Notes: a model not told the origin generated them from the letters alone. Shown: positions 46,737-57,034, counted from the first letter of the stretch. The stretch is DNA of 64,000 bases from CAVWXT01 sp963759115 (GCA_963759115.1 CAVWXT010000006.1:1178001-1242000); one strand, 5' to 3'. Translations and numbers: made by a program.

Positions 46737-47172
46737 ATGGAGATTCTTACGACGGGCACGTTCGTGGTTCGTGCGCGGATCGAGAACCAGAGCGATCTGA
46801 TCGGGGTTGCAGAGGGGCGACTGACGCCGGAGAAGGTCCGCGGCTTGGATGTCTCGGACGCCCTGGTCGACACGGGCGCCACCTTGCTCTCGCTTCCGAG
46901 ACGGTATATCAAACAATTGGGTCTCACGCGCCATCGCACCCGCACAGCGCGGACCGCCGCGGGAATCGTTTTCGTTCGGGATTTACGAGCCCGTGCGATT
47001 GATGGTCCAAGACCGCGACTGTTACGTCGAAGTGGCCGAGATACCCGATGAGTGTCCCGTACTGATCGGCCAGATTCCGCTGGAACTCTTGGACCTTGTC
47101 GTGGATACCGCGGGCCAGAAACTCATCGGCAATCCCGACCACGGCGGCCAACAGATGATCGATCTGTTTTGA
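46737..47172 (+). CDS. Retropepsin-like aspartic protease family protein, frameshifted
   Basis: ATG 46737 follows AGAGGTGG. The product contains the catalytic motif DALVDTGATLLSLPRRYIK (Asp-Thr-Gly, near residue 42) of small clan AA aspartic proteases. After a one-base shift near 46970 the second half continues SFGIYEPVRLMVQDRDCYVE and PVLIGQIPLELLDLVVDTAG, as in this family. Length is about 144 residues. These single-domain enzymes act as dimers; the substrate is unknown. Confidence 0.7.
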
Positions 47173-47285
47173 TCCGGCTGCGCCCTGAGTGGTCGGGAGT
47201 AGGTGTAGCCTGACACCAAGAGGCAAGCGGTCAGGTTCGGAATGCCTGACCTACCGACTACGACAAGCGGCCAGCCGCGTCCCGG

Positions 47286-47432
47286 CTAATTGTTGGACGT
47301 CTTCTTCGGCCGGCTTTGTGCTTCGTGGCACCGCTTGCAGCGGATCTGCTGCGAATTGATCTTCCCGCCGCACTTCGGACAGCGGCGGCTCTTAAGCTTC
47401 ATGACGTGACCAGTGCGGGGACGCGTTCCCAT
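47286..47432 (-). CDS. Small zinc-ribbon protein
   Basis: From ATG 47432 (MGTRPRTGHVMKLKSRRC) the 48-residue product carries CPKCGG and CKRCHE, a four-cysteine zinc ribbon, with a basic tail. ATG 47402 would give a shorter form. The role is unknown; the small size makes the call tentative. Confidence 0.45.
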   Translation of the reverse strand: MGTRPRTGHVMKLKSRRCPKCGGKINSQQIRCKRCHEAQSRPKKTSNN

Positions 47433-47557
47433 GACGTTTCTCACTCTTAGACCGGTGGCATAGCTGACAAACACAGTAGTCTAACCGATTCCGGCGACAG
47501 CGACAAGGGCGCACGCACAATTGCCACCCGCCCCAACGCCCGGTACATTGGGAACCC

Positions 47558-48928
47558 ATGCGAACGCCGACTTCCGTCTCTGCCGAATCGCCGGCCGCCG
47601 CCGCCCACGCGGACGAAGGCCGAGAAGTGGAGCGGCTCAGCGACCTTTCGCCGCAGCAATGGCGGTCGGGCATCGCCGCGTGGCTGGGCTGGCTGTTCGA
47701 CGGCCTCGACATGCACCTCTATACCCTGGTGGCCACCCCCTTCGTCGCCGAACTGCTGGCCGTCGACCAGAGAGACCCGTCGGCCGGCTACTATGCTTCG
47801 TGGATCCAGGCGGCGTTCATGCTGGGCTGGGCGCTGGGCGGCGGTTTTTTTGGCCGCATCGGCGACCGCGTGGGCCGGGCGCGGGCCCTGGTATTGACGA
47901 TCCTCACCTACGCCCTGTTCACGGGGCTCTCGTTTTTCGCTCAAACGTGGTGGCAATTGCTGCTCTGCCGCTTTCTGGCGGCGTTGGGGATCGGCGGCGA
48001 ATGGGCCGTCGGCGCGGCATTGCTCGCCGAGACCTGGCCCCATCGCTGGCGGCCGTGGATCGCCGCCGTGCTGCAATCCGCGGTGAATTGCGGCATCCTG
48101 CTGGCCATGGTGGCCGGTCTGGCCATGAGAGACCTTCCCTGCCGGTGCGTGTTCCTGGTGGGCGTTTTGCCGGCGCTGTTGGTGGTGTGGATTCGCCGCA
48201 GCGTGCCCGAAACGCCCGAGTGGCGTGCCGCCAAGCAGCGTGCGAAGCAGTCCGCGCCGGGCATCCTGGATCTCTTCCGCGGCCCGGTCCGCCGCATCAC
48301 CGTGCTGACGATCCTGGTCTGTTCGCTCTCGCTGACTGCCCATTGGGCGCTGATGTTCTGGTGCGTGCAACACCTCCGCAACCTGCCGGACGTGGCTGCT
48401 TGGAGCGCCGCGCAAAAAACGGCCCTGGCCAGCACGGGCATGATCCTGTTGATGGTGTCGTCGATCGCGGGCAACTTCGCGGCGGCCGCCATCGCGCGGT
48501 GGATCGGCTATCGCCGCACGATCGTCTGGATGTTTCTGGGCTACTTCGTGGCGATCTTCATGACCTACAACGTCGTCCGCAGCCACGAGAGTCTGCTCTG
48601 GTGGCTGATGGCGCTGGGGGCCTCGTCGGGTTCCTTCGCACTGTTCACGATGTATCTGCCCCCCTTGTTTCCCACGCTGTTGCGGACCACGGGGGCCGGC
48701 TTCTGCTACAACATCGGCCGGGTGGCGGCCGCCGGAGGAACCGTCTTCTTCGGGCTCTTTCGCGAGGTGAACGACTACCGCTTCGCCCTGCTCTACGCCG
48801 GTTTTCTCTTCTTGCCGGCCGCGGCCGCGGCCCTCTTCCTGCCCGAACCGCCGGATGGTGATACAATGCAGGAAAAAAATCGTACCGCAGACAGAGTGAA
48901 CGGAGCGAAGAAACTGAAAGACCGTTAG
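47558..48928 (+). CDS. Major facilitator superfamily transporter
   Basis: The 456-residue protein has twelve hydrophobic helices. The loop 2-3 signature is GGGFFGRIGDRVGRARAL (about residues 93-110). The first helix has WLGWLFDGLDMHLYTLVATP, resembling the aromatic-acid/sialic-acid type MFS branch. A second signature is in ALGIGGEWAVGAALLAETWP. It moves a small organic anion or sugar acid with protons; the substrate is not predictable. The C-terminus is short and basic. Confidence 0.88.
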   Translation: MRTPTSVSAESPAAAAHADEGREVERLSDLSPQQWRSGIAAWLGWLFDGLDMHLYTLVATPFVAELLAVDQRDPSAGYYASWIQAAFMLGWALGGGFFGRIGDRVGRARALVLTILTYALFTGLSFFAQTWWQLLLCRFLAALGIGGEWAVGAALLAETWPHRWRPWIAAVLQSAVNCGILLAMVAGLAMRDLPCRCVFLVGVLPALLVVWIRRSVPETPEWRAAKQRAKQSAPGILDLFRGPVRRITVLTILVCSLSLTAHWALMFWCVQHLRNLPDVAAWSAAQKTALASTGMILLMVSSIAGNFAAAAIARWIGYRRTIVWMFLGYFVAIFMTYNVVRSHESLLWWLMALGASSGSFALFTMYLPPLFPTLLRTTGAGFCYNIGRVAAAGGTVFFGLFREVNDYRFALLYAGFLFLPAAAAALFLPEPPDGDTMQEKNRTADRVNGAKKLKDR

Positions 48929-48937
48929 AAAAAAAAT

Positions 48938-49019
48938 CTCACGCAAAGGCGCAAAGACGCCAAGATGAGTAACGCAGGAAACACGCCCTAATTCAGACTT
49001 CTCTGCGCCTTTGCGTGAG
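48938..49019. repeat. Palindromic repeat (ctcacgcaaaggcgc)
   Basis: CTCACGCAAAGGCGC (48938-48952) is inverted at 49005-49019. It sits directly after the MFS stop and may act as a terminator. It is also of a common dispersed-repeat type. Confidence 0.65.
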
Positions 49020-49078
49020 CCCCACTGGGCTCGATTACCCAAATCTCCGCGTACCGCGCTATACCCTGCCGTTTGCCG

Positions 49079-51709
49079 ATGACCGATCAATCAGCGTCTA
49101 ATCTTGTCGATTCTCACACGGCCCCTGAGTTGATGGCCCCTGCTGGCGACTGGGACTGCGCACGGGCCGCCGTCGAGAATGGCGCCGATGCCGTGTACTT
49201 CGGGCTGCAGGGCGGATTCAATGCCCGGGCGCGGGCGGCCAATTTTTCGGCCGTCGAGCTGCCGGAACTAATGGCCTTTCTCCGCACCCGCGGCGTCAAG
49301 GGCTATCTGACGCTCAACACGCTGGCCTTCAGCGACGAATTGGAGGAGGTCGAGCGGACCGCGCGGCTGGCCGTGGCCGCGGGCGTGGATGCAGTGCTGG
49401 TTCAGGACCTCGGCGTGCTGCGGCTGCTGCACCGGCTCTGCCCGGAGTTGCCGCTGCACGCCTCGACCCAGATGACCCTGAGCAGCGCGGAGTGCATCCG
49501 CGAGGTCGAGTCGTTGGGCGTGCGGCGGGTCGTGCTGCCGCGGGAATTGTCGATTGCCGAGATCGCCGCCCTTCGCCGGCAGACTGAGGTCGAACTGGAA
49601 GTGTTCGTACACGGGGCCTTGTGCATCAGCTACTCGGGACAGTGCCTGGCGAGCCTCGCGTTCGGCGGGCGGAGCGCCAATCGCGGCCAGTGCGCCCAGC
49701 CTTGCCGCCTGCCCTACGAGGTGCTCTGCGACGGCCGGACGGTGGGCAGGAGCAGTCTCCCCTCTACCTTTGGGAGAGGGGCCGGGGGTGAGGGCGTCGC
49801 GGAAGCTAAGCAGACACAGAACTTGCACTCGCCGCCCAACGCCCTCACCCTAACCCTCTCCCAAAGGGAGAGGGGACAGGAGGCGGACGAATTGCGGTAC
49901 CCGCTGAGCCCGCACGACCTGGCGGCCTACGACCGGCTGCCGGAGTTGATCGCGGCGGGCGTTTCCGCGTTGAAGATCGAGGGGCGGTTGAAGCCGGCCG
50001 AATATGTCGCCAGCGTCACCCGCCACTATCGCACGGCCATCGACGCCATCTGTAGGACAGGTTGCGAACCGGCCCCACATTCGGTCGCCGATATGGAAGC
50101 CGCCTTTTCGCGCGGTTTTGGCCACGGCTGGCTCGATGGCAGCGATCATCAGGCGTTGGTCTCGGGCCTGAGTTCGGCGAAGCGGGGCACGTACCTGGGC
50201 GAGGTCCGGGGCGGCCGGGGTGAAAGGATTCTCGTGGAGTTGGCCGCCCCCATTCGCCGCGGCGATGGCCTGGTGTTCGAGGGCGATCGCAGCCGGGAAG
50301 TCGAACAGGGCGGCCGCGTGTACGAGGTGTTTCTGGGCCGGCGATCGGTGGAAGGCGCCGCCCAGGGCGGGCTCGTCGAGCTTGCCTTCCGCAACGGAGC
50401 GATCGACCCCGGCAAGCTCCACGCGGGCCAAAAGGTATGGAAGACCGACGATCCGCAAGTTGCCCGCCGGCTTCGCACGATGCGCGAGGGCCGCGACGCC
50501 GATCGCCGCGTGCCCTTGGATCTCGCGATCGAAGCGGGCGTGGGAAGTCCGCTGCGAGTCGCCGCTCATGCCGCCACCGGCGTCGCCTGCCGGCTGGAAT
50601 CACCGCAACCGTTGGCCGAGGCCGTCAAGCACCCGCTGACCGCGGAAGTGCTGACCGAGCAGTTCGGCCGGCTGGGCAGCACGCCCTATGAACTCCGCCG
50701 GCTGGAGGCCAAGATCGACGGCTGGCCGATGATTCCGTTGAGCGCGTTGGGGAAGTTGCGGCACGAGATGGTGCGGCTGCTCGATGCGGCGGCGGCCCAA
50801 CCGCCGCGACGAGCGATGGCGGAAGGGTCCGCGCTGTCGGCGCTGCGGCGCGAAACCGCAAGTGGTGTCTCAGCTCAATCGACCGTTGGAGCGACTGCAA
50901 CTCTCGATGAGCACGATCAAGATCACCTGCACGTCCTTTGCCGCACGATGGAACAGCTCGAGGCGGCTGTGGCCTGCGGCGTTTCGAGCGTGATCGCCGA
51001 TTTCCGCGACGCTTGTCAGAATGGCGACGCGGTGCGGGTTGCCCGCGCCGGTGGTGCGGAGATATGGTTGGCCGCGCCGCGCATCCACAAGCCGGGCGAG
51101 TCTGACGTGCTCGAATCGTTGGCCCATCACCGGCCCGACGGCGTTCTCGTGCGGAATCTCGCCGGTCTGGCGTTCTGCCGCCGGATCGGCTTGCCGGCGG
51201 TGGCCGATTTCTCGCTGAACGGCGCGAACGATTTGGCCGTGCGATGGCTTCACCAGCAAGGCGCCCGGCGGGTGACCGCCGCGTACGACCTGGATGGCCG
51301 GCGGCTGCTCGACCTGGCCGGTTCCGTCCCGCCGGAGTGGCTGGAGGTGGTGGTCCATCGGCACGTGCCGTTATTCCATTCCCAGTTCTGTCTGTTCTGC
51401 CGGGCGCTCTCGCGGGGGAAGAACCGCGGCGATTGCGGCCGGCCGTGCCACCGGCACGAAGTGCGGCTGCGCGATCGGCTGGGCGTGGAACATCGGTTGT
51501 TGGCCGACAGCCAATGCCGCAACACGCTTTTCCACGCCGATGCCGAGAGCCTCGCCGAAATCGTGCCCGGCCTGCGGGCGCGGGGCGTGCGGCATTTCCG
51601 CGTGGAACTGCTGGCGGAAAGCGGCGACGAAGTGCGCCGGGCGATCGCCCCGTTCCGCGGCCTTTGCGGCGACGATGCCTCTGTAGGCCGACGTTCCGTC
51701 GGCCGCTAA
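49079..51709 (+). CDS. U32-family peptidase (RlhA/YhbU-like) with an in-frame palindromic insertion
   Basis: ATG 49079 gives about 876 residues. The U32 fold is clear: LMAPAGDWDCARAAVENGAD, AVYFGLQGGFNARARA, VFVHGALCISYSGQCLASLA and RGQCAQPCRLPYEVLCDG, with conserved Cys that bind an iron-sulfur cluster in RlhA. Between that segment and RYPLSPHDLAAYDRLPELI, a 119-bp palindromic repeat (49758-49876) adds about 40 residues in frame. The C-terminal domain has a second U32-like half (SQFCLFCRALSRGKNRGDC). The family modifies 23S rRNA or acts in ubiquinone synthesis; which one applies here is unclear. A REP palindrome supplies the stop. Confidence 0.85.
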   Translation: MTDQSASNLVDSHTAPELMAPAGDWDCARAAVENGADAVYFGLQGGFNARARAANFSAVELPELMAFLRTRGVKGYLTLNTLAFSDELEEVERTARLAVAAGVDAVLVQDLGVLRLLHRLCPELPLHASTQMTLSSAECIREVESLGVRRVVLPRELSIAEIAALRRQTEVELEVFVHGALCISYSGQCLASLAFGGRSANRGQCAQPCRLPYEVLCDGRTVGRSSLPSTFGRGAGGEGVAEAKQTQNLHSPPNALTLTLSQRERGQEADELRYPLSPHDLAAYDRLPELIAAGVSALKIEGRLKPAEYVASVTRHYRTAIDAICRTGCEPAPHSVADMEAAFSRGFGHGWLDGSDHQALVSGLSSAKRGTYLGEVRGGRGERILVELAAPIRRGDGLVFEGDRSREVEQGGRVYEVFLGRRSVEGAAQGGLVELAFRNGAIDPGKLHAGQKVWKTDDPQVARRLRTMREGRDADRRVPLDLAIEAGVGSPLRVAAHAATGVACRLESPQPLAEAVKHPLTAEVLTEQFGRLGSTPYELRRLEAKIDGWPMIPLSALGKLRHEMVRLLDAAAAQPPRRAMAEGSALSALRRETASGVSAQSTVGATATLDEHDQDHLHVLCRTMEQLEAAVACGVSSVIADFRDACQNGDAVRVARAGGAEIWLAAPRIHKPGESDVLESLAHHRPDGVLVRNLAGLAFCRRIGLPAVADFSLNGANDLAVRWLHQQGARRVTAAYDLDGRRLLDLAGSVPPEWLEVVVHRHVPLFHSQFCLFCRALSRGKNRGDCGRPCHRHEVRLRDRLGVEHRLLADSQCRNTLFHADAESLAEIVPGLRARGVRHFRVELLAESGDEVRRAIAPFRGLCGDDASVGRRSVGR
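49758..49876. repeat. Palindromic repeat inserted in frame within the U32 peptidase gene
   Basis: The left arm tcccctctacctttgggaga and the right arm ending ccaaagggagagggga are inverted copies of each other. It is translated as ALTLTLSQRERG-like residues, a sequence seen where this repeat is read through. The frame stays open on both sides. Confidence 0.85.
51686..51704. repeat. Short REP palindrome at the end of the U32 gene
   Basis: GGCCGACGTTCCGTCGGCC is a perfect 7-bp stem with a GTTCC loop. It encodes the last residues of the U32 product. Confidence 0.6.
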
Positions 51710-51730
51710 ACATCGCAATTCCGGCTGCTG

Positions 51731-51823
51731 ATGATCGAGCACATGAAGGACGCCGAAGAATACGACCGTTCGCGGCTGCACGTGATGGAACTGGGCGGGA
51801 GGATCGGCATTCGCTTCGAGTGA
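51731..51823 (+). pseudogene. Possible fragment of a conserved protein
   Basis: A 30-codon frame (MIEHMKDAEEYDRSRLHVME) ends at a TGA and is open upstream for only a few codons after the U32 gene. It looks like a C-terminal remnant. I do not know the family. Confidence 0.3.
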
Positions 51824-52061
51824 GCGGTTGGGAGACCGCCCTTTCGTCGGGTCTGGCGTTATAACGTAATCACACGGCCCGTGGGAACGCAGCGTAGGCA
51901 AGGCCCCTTCCCGCGCAGGGTGCGTACCGGCGGCTTGAAATGTGTCCCCCCCTGTTTTATAGTGGAGACTGTCGAACTAAGCGGGCGTTGGCCGCGTATG
52001 ACAGCTAACGCCCCCGTCGTTGAGTTCTTCCGACAATGCGGATGCCGCGGAAAGGCCCTTC

Positions 52062-52960
52062 ATGCAGCCGGATACCGAAGTCGTCATCGAAACCCGAAGT
52101 CTCAGCAAGGTTTACCGCGATTTCTGGGGGCGCCAGAAGGTTCGGGCCCTGAAGGCCCTGGACCTCGAGGTTCGCCGCGGCGAGGTGTTCGGACTGCTCG
52201 GGCCCAACGGCTCGGGCAAGACCACGACCATCAAGCTGATCCTCGGCCTGCTGTTTCCCACCAGCGGCCAGGCCCTGGTCTTCGGCCGAGACGCCACCGA
52301 AGTGACCAAGAACGAGCGGATCGGCTACCTGCCCGAGGAATCGTACCTCTACCGCTTCCTCAACGCCGAGGAGACGCTGGATTTCTACGGGCGGCTGTTC
52401 AACATGCCGCGGGCGGTGCGCCGCCAGCGGGTGGCCGACTTGATCGAAATGGTCGGGCTGGACTGGGCCAAGCGGCGACAGTTGAAGGAATACAGCAAGG
52501 GCATGACCCGCCGCATCGGCCTGGCCCAGGCCCTGATCAACGACCCCGAACTGATCGTGCTGGACGAGCCCACCACCGGCCTGGACCCCATCGGCACGCG
52601 GGAAATGAAGGACTTGATCATCAGGCTCCGCGACGAGGGCAAGACGATCCTCATGTGCAGCCACCTGCTGGCCGACGTGCAGGACGTGTGCGACCGGATC
52701 GCCATTCTCTACCAAGGCGAATTGAAGGAGATGGGCCGGGTCGACAGCCTGTTGAAGGTCCGCGACGTGACCGAGATTCGCGCCGCCGGCCTGAGCGCCA
52801 TGGCCCAGGAAGAAGTCAAACAGGTGATCGAGCGGAACAACGGGCACGTGCTGAACATCGGCAACCCCACCACCACGCTCGAAGAGCTGTTCCTGAAGAT
52901 CATTCGCGAGAGCCAGGAGCACCCCGGCCGAAGGGTGCGCGGCGTCGCAAGACAACTGAC
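52062..52960 (+). CDS. ABC transporter ATP-binding protein
   Basis: ATG 52062 (MQPDTEVVIETRSLSKVYRD) begins a standard ATPase: Walker A GLLGPNGSGKTTTIK, Q-loop GYLPEESYLYRFLNAEE, signature YSKGMTRRIGLAQALI, Walker B LIVLDEPTTGLDP, H-loop MCSHLLADVQD. The C-terminal extension has GHVLNIGNPTTTLEELFL. The printed frame runs on into the permease gene. Removing one C from the C-run near 52925 gives a natural TGA at 52958. An alternative TTG start lies at 52020. It pairs with the permease downstream, probably as an ABC-2 exporter. Confidence 0.88.
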
Positions 52961-53044
52961 AGACCGGTCGTCGCCGCTTCTTGTTCCAAGTTCCTCGTCC
53001 CTAACCCCCGCTGTCTTTCATGCGTCTCGAAAATTAACGACCTC

Positions 53045-54829
53045 ATGCCGTTCTGGACCTGGCTGCCGGCGGCCTTGCTCTATTGGTTGCTCGTTGCGGC
53101 ATGCGTGGCGGTCGGGGTCGTCATCGTGGCCTGGTTGGTGGGGGCGTTGCGTCACGGCCCCGGCCCGGCCACGCGGCAAACGGGGCAGGTGTTGTCCGAC
53201 GCGGCCGTCGATCTGGGGCGAATCTCGCCGCGGCGCGTGTGGGCGCTGGCCCGGCTGGCGATCCAGGAGTCGATCCGCCGCCGCGTGGTGGTCGGTGTTC
53301 GCGGTCTTCATCCTCTTGCTGCTGTTCGCCGGCTGGTTCCTCGATCCGGGCAGCGAGGATCCCGCCCGCCTCTACCTCAGCTTCGTGTTGACGGCCACCA
53401 GCTACCTGGTCTTGCTGTTGGCGTTGATCCTCAGTTCGCTCAGTCTGCCCGCCGACATCAGGAACCGCACGCTGCACACGGTGGTCACCAAGCCCGTGCG
53501 GGCCAGCGAAGTGGTGTTGGGGCGGATCGTGGGCTTCACGGCCGTGGGGACTCTGCTGTTGGCGGTCATGGGCGCGATCAGCTACGGATTCGTGGTGCGG
53601 GGACTCGCCCACACCCACCAGTTGAACGCCGACGATTTGCAGCCGGCCGAAGCGGCCGCCGCCGGACAGCCGGCCGTGCTCCGCGGCTACACCAGCCGCG
53701 ACAACGGGCACCGGCACAAAGTCACCGTCGAACTCGGCCGGCCAAGGCCGTCGTCGAGATGGAGAAGGGCACTGGCACTCGTTGACCACGGAAAGGCAGG
53801 GCGACAAGACGACCTACCGTGTTGGTCCCGCCGAAGGGATGTTGATGGCCCGCGTGCCCGTCTACGGGAAGCTCGAGTTTCGAGACGCGCCGGCGGCAAA
53901 GTCGCCCGAAGGGCGTAAACGTGGGCGACGAATGGACCTACCGCAGCTTCATCGCCGGCGGCACCCTGGCGGCGGCGATTTGGACGTTCCAGGGGATCAC
54001 CGAAGACGCCTTCCCCGAGGGCCTGCCGGTAGAGATGAACATCGGCATCTTCCGCACCCACAAGGGCGAGATCGAGAAAGGCGTGCTGGGCAGCCTGAGC
54101 GTGAGAAATCCCAAGACCGGCAAGAAGGTGGAAGTGCGGGTCTTCGAAGCGAAGGATAATATCATCATCGACGTGCAGAACATTCCCCGCCAGTGGACGC
54201 CCGATGGAAAGAAGGTCGATTTGTTCCAGGATCTCGTGGACGACGGTCAGGTGGAGGTCTGGCTGCAATGCGTGGCCTCGGAACAATACTTCGGGGCCGG
54301 TCCCAGGCCGACCTGTACCTCCGCGCCAGCGACGCCTCCTTCGGGCTGAATTTCGCCAAGGCCTATATCGGCATCTGGCTGCAAATGGTCGTGGTCATCG
54401 GCTTGGGCGTGACGTTCAGCACCTTCTTGAGCGGCCCCGTGGCCATGCTCGCTACCTTGGGGGCCTTGGCCGGCGGCTTCTTCAACGACTACATGTTCCG
54501 CCTGGCGACCGGACAAACCTTCGGCGGCGGGCCGTTCGAGTCGTTGATCCGGCTGGTCACCCAGCAGACCATCACCGGCGACATGGAACCCGGCCTGTCG
54601 ACCACCGTGGCGAAAACGCTCGATCAGGCCGCCGAACATCTCCTGCGGATGATGTCGTCGATCCTGCCGGACTTCGGCCGCTTCAGTTTCGCCGATTACG
54701 TCGCCAGCGGATTCGACGTTTCGGGGGAAACCATCCTGACCTTCGCGTGCCGGGCCGTGGCGTTCGTGGTGCCGGTGTTCGTGGTCGGTTACTTGTGTCT
54801 GAAGAACCCGAGAAATCGGGCAATCGTAG
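53045..54829 (+). CDS. ABC-2-type permease, several frameshifts
   Basis: The protein starts MPFWTWLPAALLYWLLVAAC. Joining frames at about 53290, 53740, 53905, 54295 and 54807 gives one polytopic protein. Its segments are VVVFAVFILLLLFAGWFLDP, RLYLSFVLTATSYLVLLLAL, RNRTLHTVVTKPVRASEVVL, GDEWTYRSFIAGGTLAAAIW and FGLNFAKAYIGIWLQMVVVI. It ends LCLKNREIGQS at TAG 54827-54829. The order and conserved NRTLHTVVTKP segment are those of planctomycete ABC-2 permeases following such ATPases. The substrate is unknown. Its number of shifts is high, suggesting poor local sequence quality. Confidence 0.75.
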
Positions 54830-54900
54830 GAAGAGTTGAGAGTCGAGAGTTGAGAGCTCGAGGATTAGCCGTCCGCGGTTTCGCAAAGCAGAGGTATGCG

Positions 54901-56449
54901 ATGACTTCTCGCAGTTCGTTTGTTCGGAAAATCGTCTACCTGGTGGCAATCGCCGTGCTGCTGATGCCGCTGTTCTGGCTGAGTCAGCCGGCCACCACCG
55001 CCGCCAAAGGGGTGCAGGGTTCTCCGGGCGGAGTGCTGGCGCAGCTCCGCGACGACCCGGAACACCCCTTGAGCCAGGCCCAACTCGGCCAGATCGACCC
55101 CACCAGCGTGACCATCAAGCTCGCCACCCTGGGCATGCGCGGCATCGCGGCCAACATCCTGTGGGAGAAGGCCAACGACTTCAAGCTGAAGAAAGATTGG
55201 GCCAATTTCGGCGCCACCCTCAATCAGATCACCAAGGTCCAGCCGAACTTCGTCAGCATCTGGCTCAATCAGGCGTGGAACGTCTCCTACAACATTTCCG
55301 TTCAGTTCGATAACTACCGCGAACGCTATCGCTACGTCATCAAAGGTTGCGACTTCCTCAAGCGAGGGGATCAAGTACAACAATCGCCAGCCGCGGCTGC
55401 CCTGGGAATTGGGCTGGATGATCGCGCAAAAGATCGGCCGGGCCGACGAGCACAAACAGTATCCGCCGGCTGTTCAAGGAAGACGAGGACTTTCACGGCT
55501 CGCGCCCCGTGGCCGAGCGCGACAACTGGCTGGTGGGCAAGGAGTGGTTCCAGGCGGCCGTGAAAATGGTCGACGACTTCGGCGTGAGCATGATGGGCAA
55601 GGGCCCTTTGATCTATCGCTCCAATGGCCCCATGTGCCAGATGAATTACGCCGACAACCTGGAAACGGACGGCACCTTCGGCGAGGTGGCCAAGGGCGCG
55701 TGGACGGCCGCGGCCGCCGACTGGCGCCGCTACGGCGACGAGGACATCCCGGCGCACTCAAGGGCGTGGAGCCCGATCGTGATCCGGCTCAATGACAAGG
55801 AAGCGCACGATCAGGCGGCCAAGAAACTCGCGGCCGAAATCGACGCCTTCCAGCCCGGACTGCGGGGTAAGCTCCTCGCCGAACGAAGGGCCGCCTTGAC
55901 CGACGCCCAGCGCGAGGCCCTCGACACCCCATTCGAAAAACGCTCGTTGAAACAGATGGAGTTGGCCAACCAGGTCGGCGATTCCGTCCAGGTGCCGCTC
56001 GACGAAGTCGCCCGGCTTATTACCGGCCCGCAGAAGAAGGAGGCCTTGAAGCTCGCCAAGGAAGCCCTTCGGCACGAACAGTTGGCCGAGTACATCGACA
56101 GCGATCGCGGAATTGTCAACTTCGTCTACTGGCGGATGCGCGCCGACGTGGAGCAGACCGACGACGTGCTGGCTGGCGCAAGCAGATCTTCCAGGCCGAG
56201 CGGGCGTATGCCGAGAACGACCTGGCAACGGCCCGCAACGCCTATCGCCTGGGGTTCGAGGGGTGGCGCAAGGTGCTCGACAGGTATCCCGCCATGGGCG
56301 AGCCTTTGGCCGAAGGGGATAACCTGATGGACACGATCAAGCGCTACCGCCGTTTCTGCGGTCAGATCGACGAGCCGTTCCCGGAAAGGTTCATTCTCCA
56401 GGACATCATCGACGCCCACGAGACGAAGTCCGCTCCCCCGGGCAAGTAG
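54901..56449 (+). CDS. Large planctomycete membrane-anchored TPR-like protein, frameshifted
   Basis: ATG 54901 gives a signal anchor (SSFVRKIVYLVAIAVLLMPL). A conserved part follows with TLGMRGIAANILWEKANDFK and TKVQPNFVSIWLNQAWNVSY. Single-base shifts near 55370, 55465 and 56180 must be crossed. Later parts are LPWELGWMIAQKIGRADEHK, VGKEWFQAAVKMVDDFGVSM and QAERAYAENDLATARNAYRL. It ends at TAG 56447-56449. The helical pairs resemble TPR repeats. In planctomycete annotations this family lies downstream of an ABC transporter, as here. No enzymatic motif is visible. Confidence 0.65.
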
Positions 56450-56480
56450 TAAGCGCGGACGCAGAGAGGTTGTGATTTTT

Positions 56481-56540
56481 CGTAGGGTGCGTGAAACGCA
56501 CCACAACCCGTAGCGGATGGTGCGTTTCACGCACCCTACG
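56481..56540. repeat. Perfect palindrome (cgtagggtgcgtgaaacgcacca)
   Basis: Left arm 56481-56503 and right arm 56518-56540 are perfect inverted copies of 23 bp. Shorter relatives (ggtgcgtaaaacgcacc) occur at 36952 and 38360. It belongs to a dispersed repeat family. Confidence 0.8.
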
Positions 56541-56640
56541 GATTGTGGTCACGGTGGCACGAAATCGAAAATTTCACAGCCTCAGGGCGAAGATCGGCAG
56601 GCGGAACGCGGAGAGGGTGGAGCCGCCATCGCCTGCATCG

Positions 56641-56668
56641 GGTAGGACGAGTTTTCTAACTCGTCCTA
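56641..56668. repeat. Hairpin taggacgagtt
   Basis: TAGGACGAGTT and its inverted copy enclose a short loop. It lies near the 3' end of the small basic protein gene (opposite strand). Confidence 0.55.
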
Positions 56669-56752
56669 CAGCGAGGCGGACGGTCGATACTGGCGCAGGC
56701 GCCAAGGGGTGCGAACGAGGGCCGCCGTCGAACGGCCGCCCAACACCGAACG

Positions 56753-57034
56753 TTACTTCTTGCCGGCCTCTTTCTTGGGGGCTTCCTTCTTGGCCGCGTC
56801 GGCCGGAGCAGCGCCGGCAGCAGCCTCGGCCCCTTCTGCGCCTTCCTCTTCCTTCTTCTTCTTTTTCTTCTTGATGGCCAGCTTGTACACCCGGACTTTG
56901 GCCAAGCCGAAGGGGCTGTCTCCCTCTTGCCACCGGTCGGCGGTCTTCAGGCGCTGGATTCTCTCGGCGCGGTTCAACACGCTCCGCGCACGTGCCAGGC
57001 CGAGCCGCACTTTGAGGCTCTTGTCCATCGTCAT
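56753..57034 (-). CDS. Small basic protein, PVC-superphylum type
   Basis: The 93-residue product starts MTMDKSLKVRLGLARARSVL and continues NRAERIQRLKTADRWQEGDS and PFGLAKVRVYKLAIKKKKK. It then runs into an Ala/Glu/Lys-rich tail. The pattern matches the small basic protein family (TIGR04137-like) of Planctomycetota, Verrucomicrobiota and Chlamydiota, thought to be associated with the ribosome or RNA. The acidic/basic low-complexity tail is longer than usual. Confidence 0.8.
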   Translation of the reverse strand: MTMDKSLKVRLGLARARSVLNRAERIQRLKTADRWQEGDSPFGLAKVRVYKLAIKKKKKKKEEEGAEGAEAAAGAAPADAAKKEAPKKEAGKK

